Shown here piece after piece: positions 7,222 to 14,664 of a DNA stretch of 14,664 bases (the first letter of the stretch is position 1; each line of letters opens with the position of its first letter). Location of the stretch: NCBI GenBank assembly GCA_903921605.1, contig CAIXQV010000255.1:1-14664 (forward strand), in the 5' to 3' direction. Position numbers and translations under genes: made by a program. This DNA is from an uncultured Planctomycetaceae bacterium (GTDB lineage Bacteria > Planctomycetota > Planctomycetia > Planctomycetales > Planctomycetaceae). Below the pieces are notes generated by a model that did no database searches, was not told the DNA's origin, and saw nothing but the letters and a program-made list of their open reading frames with translations.

Positions 7222-8256
7222 TTATAGGCGCCGCAGCCCGTCTTCTTTCATCGGAGTTGGAATGGCCACATCGATTTCATCGATTCGCCGCAGTGTTTCT
7301 TTGTCAAGAATCAGTCCGTCAGCGCCGAGGCTTTCGTTCAGATGGGCGACGGTGGTGGCTCCGATGATGGTTGACGCCACGAAGTCGTGCTGTTTGCTCC
7401 AGGCGACGCAGAGTGCTGTCAGAGTTACCCCGATATCGTCGGCGATGACTTTAAGTCGGCTCACTGTTTCACGGACGCGATCATTCAGGAAGCGATCCGC
7501 CAGCCGCTGCTGACGTTCTCCCAGTTTGCGATATTCAGTGAACCTCGCGCCGGGGGGATCGCTGTGCATATACTTGCCGGTCAGAACACCACCGCCCAAT
7601 GGTGAGAACGGAAGCAATCCGATGTTTTCTCGGCGGCACACCTGAGCCAGTTCACTTTCACAGCGGCGATTGATCAGACTGAAGTTATTCTGCACGGTGT
7701 CGTAGCGACAGAGCCCATGTTTCTCCGAGGCTGCCAAACTCTTCATAAGTCCCCAGCAGGTTTCGTTACTGCATCCGATGACACGAATCTTGCCCTGTTT
7801 GACGAGTTCGTTCAGCGGTTCCAGGACATCTTCATAGCGTGCGCCGTGATCGGGCCAGTGGGTCTGGTAAAGATCGATGTAATCTGTCTGCAGTCGGCGA
7901 AGACTGGCCTCGACAGCCCGCACAATCTGAACTCGATCCAGAGCCGAGTGACCATGACGAACCGGCGGAACGAACCATCCGTGCGCAGGACCGGTGATCT
8001 TTGTGGCCAGAATAACGGACTCACGCGGCTTCGTTTTTAGCCAGCGGCCGACGATTTCTTCGGTGCGGCCAAAAAGTTCTGCTGTTGGTGGAACAGGATA
8101 CATTTCGGCGGCGTCGAAGAAATCAATGCCTGCCGCGTAAGCTCGATCCATGATTTCGAAGGACAGTTTCTCGTCGCATTGCGTGCCGAACGTCATCGTT
8201 CCCATGCAGATATCGGAAACAGTCAGAGGGCTGGTACCTAATCTTTTTCGGTTCAT
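7222..8256 (-). CDS. Tas-like aldo/keto reductase
   Basis: A 344-residue (beta/alpha)8-barrel reductase of the aldo/keto reductase superfamily. The catalytic tetrad is complete: D48 and Y53 (FFDAAEMYPVPP), K86 (ILATKI) and H133 (LYQTHWPDHG). The AEMYPVPP stretch, the RLQTDYIDLYQTHWP segment, the SNET motif and the C-terminal FVASTIIGATT cofactor-binding segment resemble E. coli Tas and its relatives. It would reduce aldehydes or ketones with NADPH in the cytoplasm; the natural substrate is unknown. The ATG at 8256 has GGAG nine bases upstream on the minus strand and matches the family start (MNRKRLGTSPLTVS). It follows the small HExxH gene by 45 bases on the same strand, and converges on the SDR gene. 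Confidence 0.93.
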   Translation of the reverse strand: MNRKRLGTSPLTVSDICMGTMTFGTQCDEKLSFEIMDRAYAAGIDFFDAAEMYPVPPTAELFGRTEEIVGRWLKTKPRESVILATKITGPAHGWFVPPVRHGHSALDRVQIVRAVEASLRRLQTDYIDLYQTHWPDHGARYEDVLEPLNELVKQGKIRVIGCSNETCWGLMKSLAASEKHGLCRYDTVQNNFSLINRRCESELAQVCRRENIGLLPFSPLGGGVLTGKYMHSDPPGARFTEYRKLGERQQRLADRFLNDRVRETVSRLKVIADDIGVTLTALCVAWSKQHDFVASTIIGATTVAHLNESLGADGLILDKETLRRIDEIDVAIPTPMKEDGLRRL

Positions 8257-8301
8257 GCTGAGAAGCTCCGGTCAGAATTGATTCGTGCCGTCGGATATGA
8301 G

Positions 8302-8676
8302 CTATTCCGGCGGCGGCTCAAAAGGATTGTCGAGATACGGATCATAGCCGCGAAACCATAAGACAAAACCGACCAGCCAGTACGCGGGAATCAACAACAA
8401 TCCCCACTGTTCGAACTGGCGGACATGATGTCGTTCGTGATTCCAGCTTTGGTGCAGGCATTTCTCGTCACGAGCGATGATGACATGGCCAAACGTCATT
8501 GCGGCGCCGCCTTGATGGAACCATGATGGATAGAGGAGTCTTGCTGAGGCTCCGCCACTGACAGCGATCACTCCATCTCGCATGCGCACTCTTCCGCCGG
8601 TCAACTTTGCTGTAAATACGAGCGGGAGTCCCAGCAGGGTCGCTGGCAAGGCCCAAAGATAGCGAAGAATCTGCAT
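8302..8676 (-). CDS. Small membrane protein with an HExxH motif, unknown function
   Basis: A 124-residue protein. One hydrophobic segment is at about 4-24 and another at about 92-109. Between them lies WNHERHHVRQFEQWG, whose H80-E81-R82-H83-H84 fits the HExxH zinc-metallopeptidase pattern. The C-terminus is polar and ends NPFEPPPE. I recall similar uncharacterised proteins in many bacteria sharing the HE-x-x-H-V-R-Q core and the IPAYxL segment, but no established function. A metal-binding or membrane-protease role is inferred from the motif only; a third ligand is not evident. The ATG at 8676 was chosen; a TTG five codons upstream is possible, and neither has a clear ribosome-binding site. 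It sits between the beta-helix gene (96 bases upstream) and the aldo/keto reductase (45 bases downstream), all on the minus strand. Confidence 0.75.
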   Translation of the reverse strand: MQILRYLWALPATLLGLPLVFTAKLTGGRVRMRDGVIAVSGGASARLLYPSWFHQGGAAMTFGHVIIARDEKCLHQSWNHERHHVRQFEQWGLLLIPAYWLVGFVLWFRGYDPYLDNPFEPPPE

Positions 8677-8772
8677 CCGTGTCCGTGGCAAGAATGAAAG
8701 CAGCTGGCTTGAAAGGTCCGAATGTCAGTGAGCACTGTGGTCCTCAGGAGTCCGTTTCCTGGCCGATCTGCG

Positions 8773-10086
8773 TCAGGGTGGTAGTTCCGAATTGCAGAGA
8801 CCCCCATGGCCGGGTGGCAGCAGATTGTTCTGAAAGTGAAGGCCCTGAGGAGTATTCGGACCACCGGCAATGATCACGGCATATTGATAACGGGGTGCTC
8901 CGATATTGTGCAGCAGGTTGCCCTGAACAAGAACATCCGTCAGAGCCGGATCGTCGGCTTCCTGCCCGGAATCAAATCGCAGTGGCGAACGATCATTGCC
9001 CCAGATCCAGTGAGCATCGCCGTGACCAAAGTCAGAGATAATATTATTCGCCACGATGGATCCTCCGTCGGCGTTGTTTTCGTCAGCTGCAGTTCCGGGC
9101 ATTAGCCCGATTGCCCAAAGGCTGTTTCTTGTGAACTGATTTCCGATGATGAGGACATTGCGAGAACCGTGCATCGCCTTCATTCCGATAAACGAATTGC
9201 TGACGATGTTGTTTGAAACCAGCACATGATCGCAGTGCAGATCGATTCCCTGAGCGGCGTTCTCGATGTGATTGCCGATGATCCGAGTCTGATCACTGAT
9301 CGTCGGCCCGGTCACGATAATTCCGGACCCCTGTTGCCATGTGTCGGTATAATTTGCATCCCATGCTTCCTGGCTGATGATTTTTCCCTTCTGGTCATTC
9401 TTCCGGACATAGTCACCAAGCTTGTACCTGGCTTTGATTTCCGGAGTTGGCACAAAGTGCTCTTCGGTAACTCGATTGCATTCGATCAATGTACCAACGC
9501 ATTGATTCACGCTGATTCCAGTACCATCAGTACAGTTGAACGCATAGCCCCAGTCTTCGCTGGCAGTTCGATCATCAATACTGACCCGCATGTAATTTCG
9601 GATGATGCAGTGGCTGATGCGGGCACTTCGACATTCGCGAAGAGCGATAACCGCGGTACGTGTCTGATTGTTCAGAACGCGAACATTTTCGATCACGGAA
9701 TCATTACAGCGAATGGCCAGAATTCCCTCGTTTTGAGTTTCTGTTTTCCCTTCCGGCCTTGTGAGCGTAACGTCACGGATTTCAGCATCGCTTGCGTCTT
9801 CAATTTCGATGATGGGCTGTCCGGGATTTTGCTGAATGATTTTTCCCGGACCAAACAGGCCACTTCTCTTTCCGCGAATCCGGATCTTTTCTGAAATCAA
9901 AAAATCGCCGGCTGGCACGTAAACCATTTGATCAGGATTCGCATCGAGTGCAGCCTGAATGGAATCGTATGAAGTTGCTGATGGGGACAGTGACAAAGAC
10001 GGTTGCTGACCCCAGGCCACTTCGGTTGGTAGTGCAAAGCTCATGACCATCAATGCCATGGAAACAAGTGCAGTCGACGGTTTCAT
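8773..10086 (-). CDS. Exported right-handed parallel beta-helix protein
   Basis: A 437-residue protein with a probable signal peptide (about 1-26, ending AWGQQ). Then comes a segment typical of pectate-lyase-like or NosD-like beta-helices: SIQAALDANPDQMVYVPAGDF (about 42-62). The remainder shows repeated short coils with Asn and Gly at regular turns, such as VIENVRVLNN, IIGNHIENAAQGIDL, VLVSNNIVSNSFIGM, VLIIGNQFTRNSLWAIGL and VLVQGNLLHNIG. This ladder is the hallmark of the fold. Such proteins are often polysaccharide lyases or hydrolases, or surface adhesins; I cannot assign a catalytic set. It lies 62 bases downstream of the DUF1501 gene on the same strand, so the two may be co-transcribed. 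The ATG at 10086 gives a good signal peptide but has no Shine-Dalgarno match. Confidence 0.85.
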   Translation of the reverse strand: MKPSTALVSMALMVMSFALPTEVAWGQQPSLSLSPSATSYDSIQAALDANPDQMVYVPAGDFLISEKIRIRGKRSGLFGPGKIIQQNPGQPIIEIEDASDAEIRDVTLTRPEGKTETQNEGILAIRCNDSVIENVRVLNNQTRTAVIALRECRSARISHCIIRNYMRVSIDDRTASEDWGYAFNCTDGTGISVNQCVGTLIECNRVTEEHFVPTPEIKARYKLGDYVRKNDQKGKIISQEAWDANYTDTWQQGSGIIVTGPTISDQTRIIGNHIENAAQGIDLHCDHVLVSNNIVSNSFIGMKAMHGSRNVLIIGNQFTRNSLWAIGLMPGTAADENNADGGSIVANNIISDFGHGDAHWIWGNDRSPLRFDSGQEADDPALTDVLVQGNLLHNIGAPRYQYAVIIAGGPNTPQGLHFQNNLLPPGHGGLCNSELPP

Positions 10087-10148
10087 GAGTTTGAGTTTCG
10101 TGGAACAGGCAGGATTAGAGCTGATGCCATCAGTTGAGAGTGGTACTG

Positions 10149-11525
10149 TCAGCCTATAATTTCGTCGATGATTCTTCCTTGCGGCACAACTTCATGAGGT
10201 CGGCCCAATGCATCAAGGATTTGAGTTGTCGACTGTACGCCCAGCAGACGATAAATCGTCGCCATGACGTCGCCGGGACTAACAGGGGATTCTGCAGGAA
10301 CGGAGCCGGTTCGGTCGCTGGCTCCATACACAAAGCCTTGCCGAACTCCGCCTCCGGCCAGCATCACCGTGTAGCAGGAGTTCCAATGATCGCGGCCCGC
10401 GTTCGCGTTGATTTTGGGCGTACGTCCAAAGTCACCAAGAACGCAGACCAATGTTCTTTCGAGCAGACCTCGTTCATCCAGATCCTGCAACAGACTGCTG
10501 CAGGCGGCATCGAATTCCGGCAGAAGAACTTTTTTCAGCTTGTTGAAATTATCGCCGTGAGTGTCCCAGGTCGCATTGGCATCTGGTGCCCATGACAGTG
10601 TCACGAATCGCGTGCCAGCTTCCACCAGCCTTCTCGCAAGGAGCGTACTTTGCCCATAGATATTGCGACCGTAGCGAGCCCGCATCTCCGGTGTTTCCTG
10701 ATCCAGATCGAACGCTTTTTGAGCGGCATCTGATGTTAGCAATTCAAAGGCTCGAGACTGGAAATCATCGATCGCGGACAGCGAAGGTTCGCGGCCACTC
10801 TTAAGTCCTCGGCCCAGATCCGTCAGGAGCTTTGATCGATCATTCATGCGCTGAGGTGTGACAGGTTCAGGCAATGAAAGATTATCGACGTGAAAGTCTG
10901 CGGCATCGGGGTTATTCAGAACCCAGAAAGGATCAAACGTGGGGCCCATGAAGCCCGCGAGAAATCCGGGTTGCAGAGGACCTCCGGCACCTTCTTTCGT
11001 TTTATAAGGCAGACTGATGTAGGGCAGCGTACGATTAGCCGCAGGGCGAAGTCTGGCCAGCACTGATCCCGGCGAAGGATTATCGGAGGGCTTTGCTCCG
11101 CCGCCCTGCTCTCCTCGATCATGTCCGGTGAGTGCCGCATAGACGGCGGCCGCGTGAGAATTATTCACGCTATGATGCATGGACCGAATCAAAGTCGCTC
11201 GGTGCATCTGCTGCGACAATCGGGGCAGATGTTCGCTGACAGGAACCCCAGGCAGGCTGCTGGCAATGGGGTCGAATTCACCACGAATCTCGCGAGGTGC
11301 CTCTGGTTTCATATCCCACATATCAAGATGGCTTGGACCGCCATTCAGGAACAGCACGATGCAATGATCGGCCTTTGCAATCAGGCCATCCCCATCAGCG
11401 AGCAATGGTTGTGCGCCAAACAATGGTGGTGCCGAAAGCATTCCTGGCAATCCAATGCCACCGAGTTGCAGCATTCGACGTCGTGAGACTTCAGAGACTA
11501 TCTTCTGGAGGTTTGCGGCCAGCAT
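10149..11525 (-). CDS. Tat-exported DUF1501 protein (alkaline-phosphatase-like fold)
   Basis: A 458-residue DUF1501 family protein. The N-terminus carries a twin-arginine signal, SRRRMLQLGGIGLPGML (about 14-30), so export in folded form is expected. Conserved family segments are IVLFLNGGPSHLDMWDMKP (about 55-73), RSMHHSVNNSHAAAVYAALTG, YGRNIYGQSTLLARRLVEAG, TWDTHGDNFNKLKK and GDFGRTPKIN followed by GRDHWNSCYTVMLAGGG. DUF1501 is related to sulfatases and alkaline phosphatases in fold, but its activity is not established. It often sits beside a DUF1549/DUF1553 gene in planctomycetes. Here the nearest such gene is about 4 kb away on the opposite strand. The ATG at 11525 has GGGGA about six bases upstream on the minus strand. 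It is followed after 62 bases by the beta-helix gene, and lies 121 bases after the APC permease. Confidence 0.92.
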   Translation of the reverse strand: MLAANLQKIVSEVSRRRMLQLGGIGLPGMLSAPPLFGAQPLLADGDGLIAKADHCIVLFLNGGPSHLDMWDMKPEAPREIRGEFDPIASSLPGVPVSEHLPRLSQQMHRATLIRSMHHSVNNSHAAAVYAALTGHDRGEQGGGAKPSDNPSPGSVLARLRPAANRTLPYISLPYKTKEGAGGPLQPGFLAGFMGPTFDPFWVLNNPDAADFHVDNLSLPEPVTPQRMNDRSKLLTDLGRGLKSGREPSLSAIDDFQSRAFELLTSDAAQKAFDLDQETPEMRARYGRNIYGQSTLLARRLVEAGTRFVTLSWAPDANATWDTHGDNFNKLKKVLLPEFDAACSSLLQDLDERGLLERTLVCVLGDFGRTPKINANAGRDHWNSCYTVMLAGGGVRQGFVYGASDRTGSVPAESPVSPGDVMATIYRLLGVQSTTQILDALGRPHEVVPQGRIIDEIIG

Positions 11526-11646
11526 ATGGTATCCCCGAATCCTCTATTCACGATCTAAAGTATTTTGGAATCACTCGGCGTTGCAGGTTAGTTGAAAGTG
11601 AGACAGTCCGCCTTCGGTTCCATTCGACAAATCAGGATGATTGGGA

Positions 11647-13734
11647 CTACCCGATGATCACTCGTGGGCGCAGAGCTTCGTCCGGTTGAGCGTCCCGGAG
11701 AAGTTCCTTGACCAGGAATGGTATATTGCCTTCGCCGAACAAGAGAAACCCCAAATTCATTTTCAATGGACTTTCATCCGACCAGCCGAAATGAAGTTCG
11801 ATCGGCTTGGTTGTACCGTTGAGAGATAACGCCAGAGCCGCAATGGCTGGCGCAATTGAGGTGCAATGGCTCACGCGAATTATGTATCGGCCCCCTTCGT
11901 GACGAATGTCCAGAACGGGTTCCTGAAAGAAATCGCTGGTATCTCCAAGAGAGATTTCCACGAACACGACCGGGATCTCGTCATCCAGGTGATGCCAGAT
12001 TCGCAGTTCCCGTTCTTTCTCGTCTAACGTTCGACCGCCGGGGCGATGAGGCGCGAGCACAGGGATTTCGACATGCTGCAGCGTATTCCAGCGAAACTTC
12101 GAGTCGTTATTGGCATACTGAAATCGGACAACGCGAAGTTCGTCGCTGCGAACGATTCGCGAAACCAATGACACGCCCATAATCGCCGCGATGAAGAACA
12201 GCGAGATGATCAGTCCCTCAGATTTTTCAATCATGATGTCGACAGCGGTGTATAGGAACACGACAGTAATGAAAACCATTGGCCAGGGCACGCGGCCCCA
12301 CGTTGAACCGATTCGCTCTCGATATCGTTCAATCGTGACCGCCACACACGCACTCAGGATCAGAACCATCACACCGGTTGCGTAGGCGGCACCCTGCTCT
12401 TCGACAGACGCTCGAAAGATCAGCGTTACGATAAGGCAAACGACAATGATCACGCACACAAGGGGACGAGTTGCCGATACCCAGTCCGGAGCCATACCAA
12501 ATTTAGGCAGATAACGCGGAATCAGATTCAGCAGCCCTGACAACGCGCTGGCCCCGGCAAAGCAGAGAATAGCGACAGTACTCATGTCGTACATCGTGCC
12601 GAAGACTTCGCCGAAGAATGGCCAGAGTTTCAGACCTCCCTCAGCATGGGCCAGATATGCGAGTGCTCGCTCATAAGCCGGCCCGCCATGGGCAAGTGCT
12701 TCCAGCGGGATCAGAGTCGTCACGACGATCGACGATCCAATCAACATCACCGACATGATCAGAGCAGACGTCAGCAGCAGCCATTGAGTTCGTTTGATGC
12801 GCCCCAGAGGTGCCTCTTCGGTGTCTGAAGGGTCGCCTTTGATCTGCGGCATCACTGCCACACCGGTTTCAAATCCGCTGAGACCGAGCGCCAGTTTGGG
12901 AAACAGCAACGCGCTCATAAAGAGTCCTGCGTACCAGGTGAGCGGAACGAGTGGTGTAGCGGTCCCGGGAGAAATCGTCGATTCACTCGGGGAGTCCGCT
13001 TCGTTTGATGTTGACGGAGTTGCGCTTTCAGAGGGCGCTTCGTAAGCATGAGCGGCAATTCCAACATCGCCCGAACTGAGTTTGTCCCACCAGTCTGAAA
13101 CGAAGTGTGGCTGTTGTGTGAGCGTGTAGAGTCCTCCGGAGATCACGATGACATTCATCACCAGATAAACAGCGACGATTGCAACCGCAACGCCGATAAC
13201 TTCTCGCACGCCCTTCAGGAACAATGCTCCCAACGCCATAATCATGACCAGAGTGATACCAACCTGGCTGTGAAAGAAAGATGGAACCTTATGGAACAGG
13301 GGATTCTCGATCAGATGCTTCGCGGCGTCTGCGGCCGAGAGAGTGATGGTGATGACGAAGTCCGTGGCGGCGAACCCCAGCAGAGTCAGAACCAGAAACT
13401 TTCCGGACCAGCCTCGCAGAAGTCGCTGCAACATGGCGATCGATCCCTGACCGTGCGGCGATGATTTCGCGACTCGACAGTAAATCGGCACGGCACCAAA
13501 CAGAGTGACCAGCACGAGCAGAATTGTCGCGACCGGTGCGAGACGTCCAGCGCTGGTGATCGCGATGGAAGGTTGATAAGCGAGTGTACTGAAATAATCG
13601 ACACCGGTGAGGCAGAGCACCCACAGCCAGAATGATTGATGATGTGGAGTACCAGCACCGTGTCCTTGAGCAGACGAGAGTTCTGCCCCCGTCTTATTGG
13701 GATTGCCTGAGTCAGCAGAAGCAGGAGAGTTCAT
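11647..13734 (-). CDS. APC-superfamily permease with a C-terminal cytoplasmic domain
   Basis: A 695-residue membrane protein of the amino acid-polyamine-cation superfamily. About 12 hydrophobic segments begin at WLWVLCLTGVDYFSTLAYQPS (about 36-56); SPHGQGSIAMLQRLL (about 92-106) and FAATDFVITITLSAADAAKHL (about 121-141) follow. It resembles a broad group of long APC transporters loosely like KUP potassium permeases, but it lacks the usual KUP YGDIGTSPLY motif, so I do not assign potassium. A Ser/Thr/Pro/Glu-rich loop (about 231-262) interrupts the membrane part. About 560-695 is a soluble tail ending RPRVIIG. The frame is open back to 13929. I chose the ATG at 13734, which puts a short polar tail before the first helix; ATG 13791 also fits, and no start has a clear ribosome-binding site. 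Substrate is unknown. Confidence 0.82.
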   Translation of the reverse strand: MNSPASADSGNPNKTGAELSSAQGHGAGTPHHQSFWLWVLCLTGVDYFSTLAYQPSIAITSAGRLAPVATILLVLVTLFGAVPIYCRVAKSSPHGQGSIAMLQRLLRGWSGKFLVLTLLGFAATDFVITITLSAADAAKHLIENPLFHKVPSFFHSQVGITLVMIMALGALFLKGVREVIGVAVAIVAVYLVMNVIVISGGLYTLTQQPHFVSDWWDKLSSGDVGIAAHAYEAPSESATPSTSNEADSPSESTISPGTATPLVPLTWYAGLFMSALLFPKLALGLSGFETGVAVMPQIKGDPSDTEEAPLGRIKRTQWLLLTSALIMSVMLIGSSIVVTTLIPLEALAHGGPAYERALAYLAHAEGGLKLWPFFGEVFGTMYDMSTVAILCFAGASALSGLLNLIPRYLPKFGMAPDWVSATRPLVCVIIVVCLIVTLIFRASVEEQGAAYATGVMVLILSACVAVTIERYRERIGSTWGRVPWPMVFITVVFLYTAVDIMIEKSEGLIISLFFIAAIMGVSLVSRIVRSDELRVVRFQYANNDSKFRWNTLQHVEIPVLAPHRPGGRTLDEKERELRIWHHLDDEIPVVFVEISLGDTSDFFQEPVLDIRHEGGRYIIRVSHCTSIAPAIAALALSLNGTTKPIELHFGWSDESPLKMNLGFLLFGEGNIPFLVKELLRDAQPDEALRPRVIIG

Positions 13735-14148
13735 TGAAGTTCCAGAGTTTCGATCGCAGGACAGCCGCCAAATTTTCGGTGGCTTGTACATGATCCGCAC
13801 TTGGGATGCTGCTTGCAATCGTGTTTGCTTACGGAGACCGCTGACAGGGTAGAAAGGTCGTGAGATCGGGAATCTGGTGGTCTCCCGGCTTGCACAACGT
13901 TGGATCTCTGTGAACCGCCACGCTAGCATTCCGCAAACAACGGATTTGTGGGATCGCCGAGAAAACTGCAGATGGCTTATCCAAAATCATTGATTTCTGC
14001 AGAAGTCAGCCACAATGACGTCTGTGAATCTGGTCACCGTTTCCAAGGCCTGGTGCTGGGCTCGAATTTCCAGGACCCTGCCTTCTGTGGAACCATGGTT
14101 CCTTCAATCCGCGTAGTTTCCTTCCTGCCGATCAGGGTTTCTTAATCC
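13735..14148. other. Divergent intergenic region between the APC permease and the MFS gene
   Basis: A 414-base gap. The minus-strand frame of the permease stays open through its left 195 bases (to 13929), so part of it could be an N-terminal extension. The remainder has no supported gene. A weak TTGATT / CACAAT pair at 13990-14016 has a short 15-base spacer and is not called. No strong inverted repeat was seen. Confidence 0.5.
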
Positions 14149-14664
14149 ATGTCTTCGACTCCCGCCTTGCGTCTGACTCCCGTCCAGTGGCTTGTTTGTA
14201 CGATCGCGGCCATAGGCTTTGCGTTTGACATCTATGAACTGCTGATGTTGCCGCTGATCATTAAACCAGCCATGGCAGCGCTCAGCGCGCCGTTGATTGA
14301 TGAAGCGATCAAGGCTGGCATGGAGCGACCGGCTGCGATGGCGCTGTGGTTGCCGGGTGGTGCGAATTACGTCAAATGGGCTCGTGTGTTGTTCTTCGTC
14401 CCGGCTTTGGCAGGTGGGATTTTTGGGCTTTGGGGCGGATGGCTGACAGACCGACTTGGACGCCGTCGAGTTCTGACGTTCAGCATTCTGCTTTACGCCT
14501 TTGGAGCCTGTGCAGCCGGGTTCTCCACGAGCTTGTATCACCTGCTGTTCTTCCGCTGCTGCGTGTTTGTGGGCGTGTGCGTTGAGTTCGTTGCCGCGGT
14601 TGCGTGGTTGGCCGAGTTGTTTCCGAATCATGAGCAGCGTGAGAAGGTGCTGGGGTGGACTCAG
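14149..14664 (+). CDS. Major facilitator superfamily transporter (3' partial)
   Basis: The frame starts at ATG 14149 and is open to the last base; 172 residues are visible. The first helix, about 13-40, contains FAFDIYELLMLPLI, with an acidic D27 typical of proton- or cation-coupled members. Motif A of the superfamily is present after the second helix: GGWLTDRLGRRRVL (96-109). A further helix pair follows, and then AELFPNHEQREKVLG. A loop of about 40 residues between the first two helices (about 41-80) is longer than usual. It could carry sugars, organic acids or other small solutes; the substrate cannot be read. No strong ribosome-binding site is present upstream. The gene continues beyond the window. 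Confidence 0.9.
   Translation, partial: MSSTPALRLTPVQWLVCTIAAIGFAFDIYELLMLPLIIKPAMAALSAPLIDEAIKAGMERPAAMALWLPGGANYVKWARVLFFVPALAGGIFGLWGGWLTDRLGRRRVLTFSILLYAFGACAAGFSTSLYHLLFFRCCVFVGVCVEFVAAVAWLAELFPNHEQREKVLGWTQ

Noticed and set aside
9226..9894. A 222-codon plus-strand frame inside the beta-helix gene
   Set aside because: It is antisense to a gene with a clear signal peptide and a regular Asn/Gly coil ladder; its translation shows no recognisable family and looks like a shadow of that gene.
13735..13929. N-terminal extension of the APC permease to 13929
   Set aside because: The extra 65 residues are basic and unlike the family; the start at 13734 gives a normal short tail before the first helix. 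The ATG at 13791 is not excluded.
14104..14631. A 175-codon minus-strand frame at the right end
   Set aside because: It is antisense to the MFS gene, whose frame has motif A and membrane helices; the minus-strand product is rich in Arg, Gln and His without any recognisable domain.
1..14664. A CRISPR array, insertion sequence, toxin-antitoxin pair or phage defence system
   Set aside because: No direct repeats with spacers, transposase, terminal inverted repeats, small overlapping gene pairs or known defence domains were found on either strand.

Overview
The window reads as a chromosomal segment of a planctomycete. The evidence is a protein of the PSCyt1 / Ig-like / DUF1549 / DUF1553 type with haem-like CxxCH motifs, a Tat-exported DUF1501 protein, and few strong Shine-Dalgarno sites, all typical of Planctomycetota. 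The genus cannot be fixed from the sequence alone. I see no mobile element, CRISPR array, tRNA or rRNA, and I could not identify a clearly new multi-gene system.

Layout, left to right. At 1-1134 (+) is the 3' part of a lipid-trafficking ABC transporter in which an MlaF-like ATPase runs straight into an MlaE-like permease. At 1336-1608 (+) is ribosomal protein bS20 (rpsT), followed by a perfect palindromic terminator. At 1789-2916 (+) is a PLP enzyme of the D-threonine aldolase / D-serine dehydratase type. It converges on a small CBS-pair protein at 2935-3546 (-). A 485-base divergent gap leads into the large DUF1549/DUF1553 protein at 4032-6341 (+), then a short-chain dehydrogenase at 6467-7171 (+).

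From 7222 to 13734 five genes lie on the minus strand. In their direction of transcription they are: a large APC-superfamily permease, a DUF1501 protein, an exported parallel beta-helix protein, a small membrane protein with an HExxH motif, and a Tas-like aldo/keto reductase. Gaps between them are 45-121 bases, so partial co-transcription is possible but not shown. A 414-base divergent gap precedes the 5' part of an MFS transporter, which starts at 14149 (+) and runs off the window.

Functionally this is a mixed region of housekeeping genes (rpsT, lipid ABC transporter), envelope-exported planctomycete proteins (DUF1549/1553, DUF1501, beta-helix), two NAD(P)H oxidoreductases and two transporters. 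The DUF1549/1553 and DUF1501 families are often encoded side by side in planctomycetes. Here they are about 4 kb apart on opposite strands, so a joint role is plausible but inferred only.
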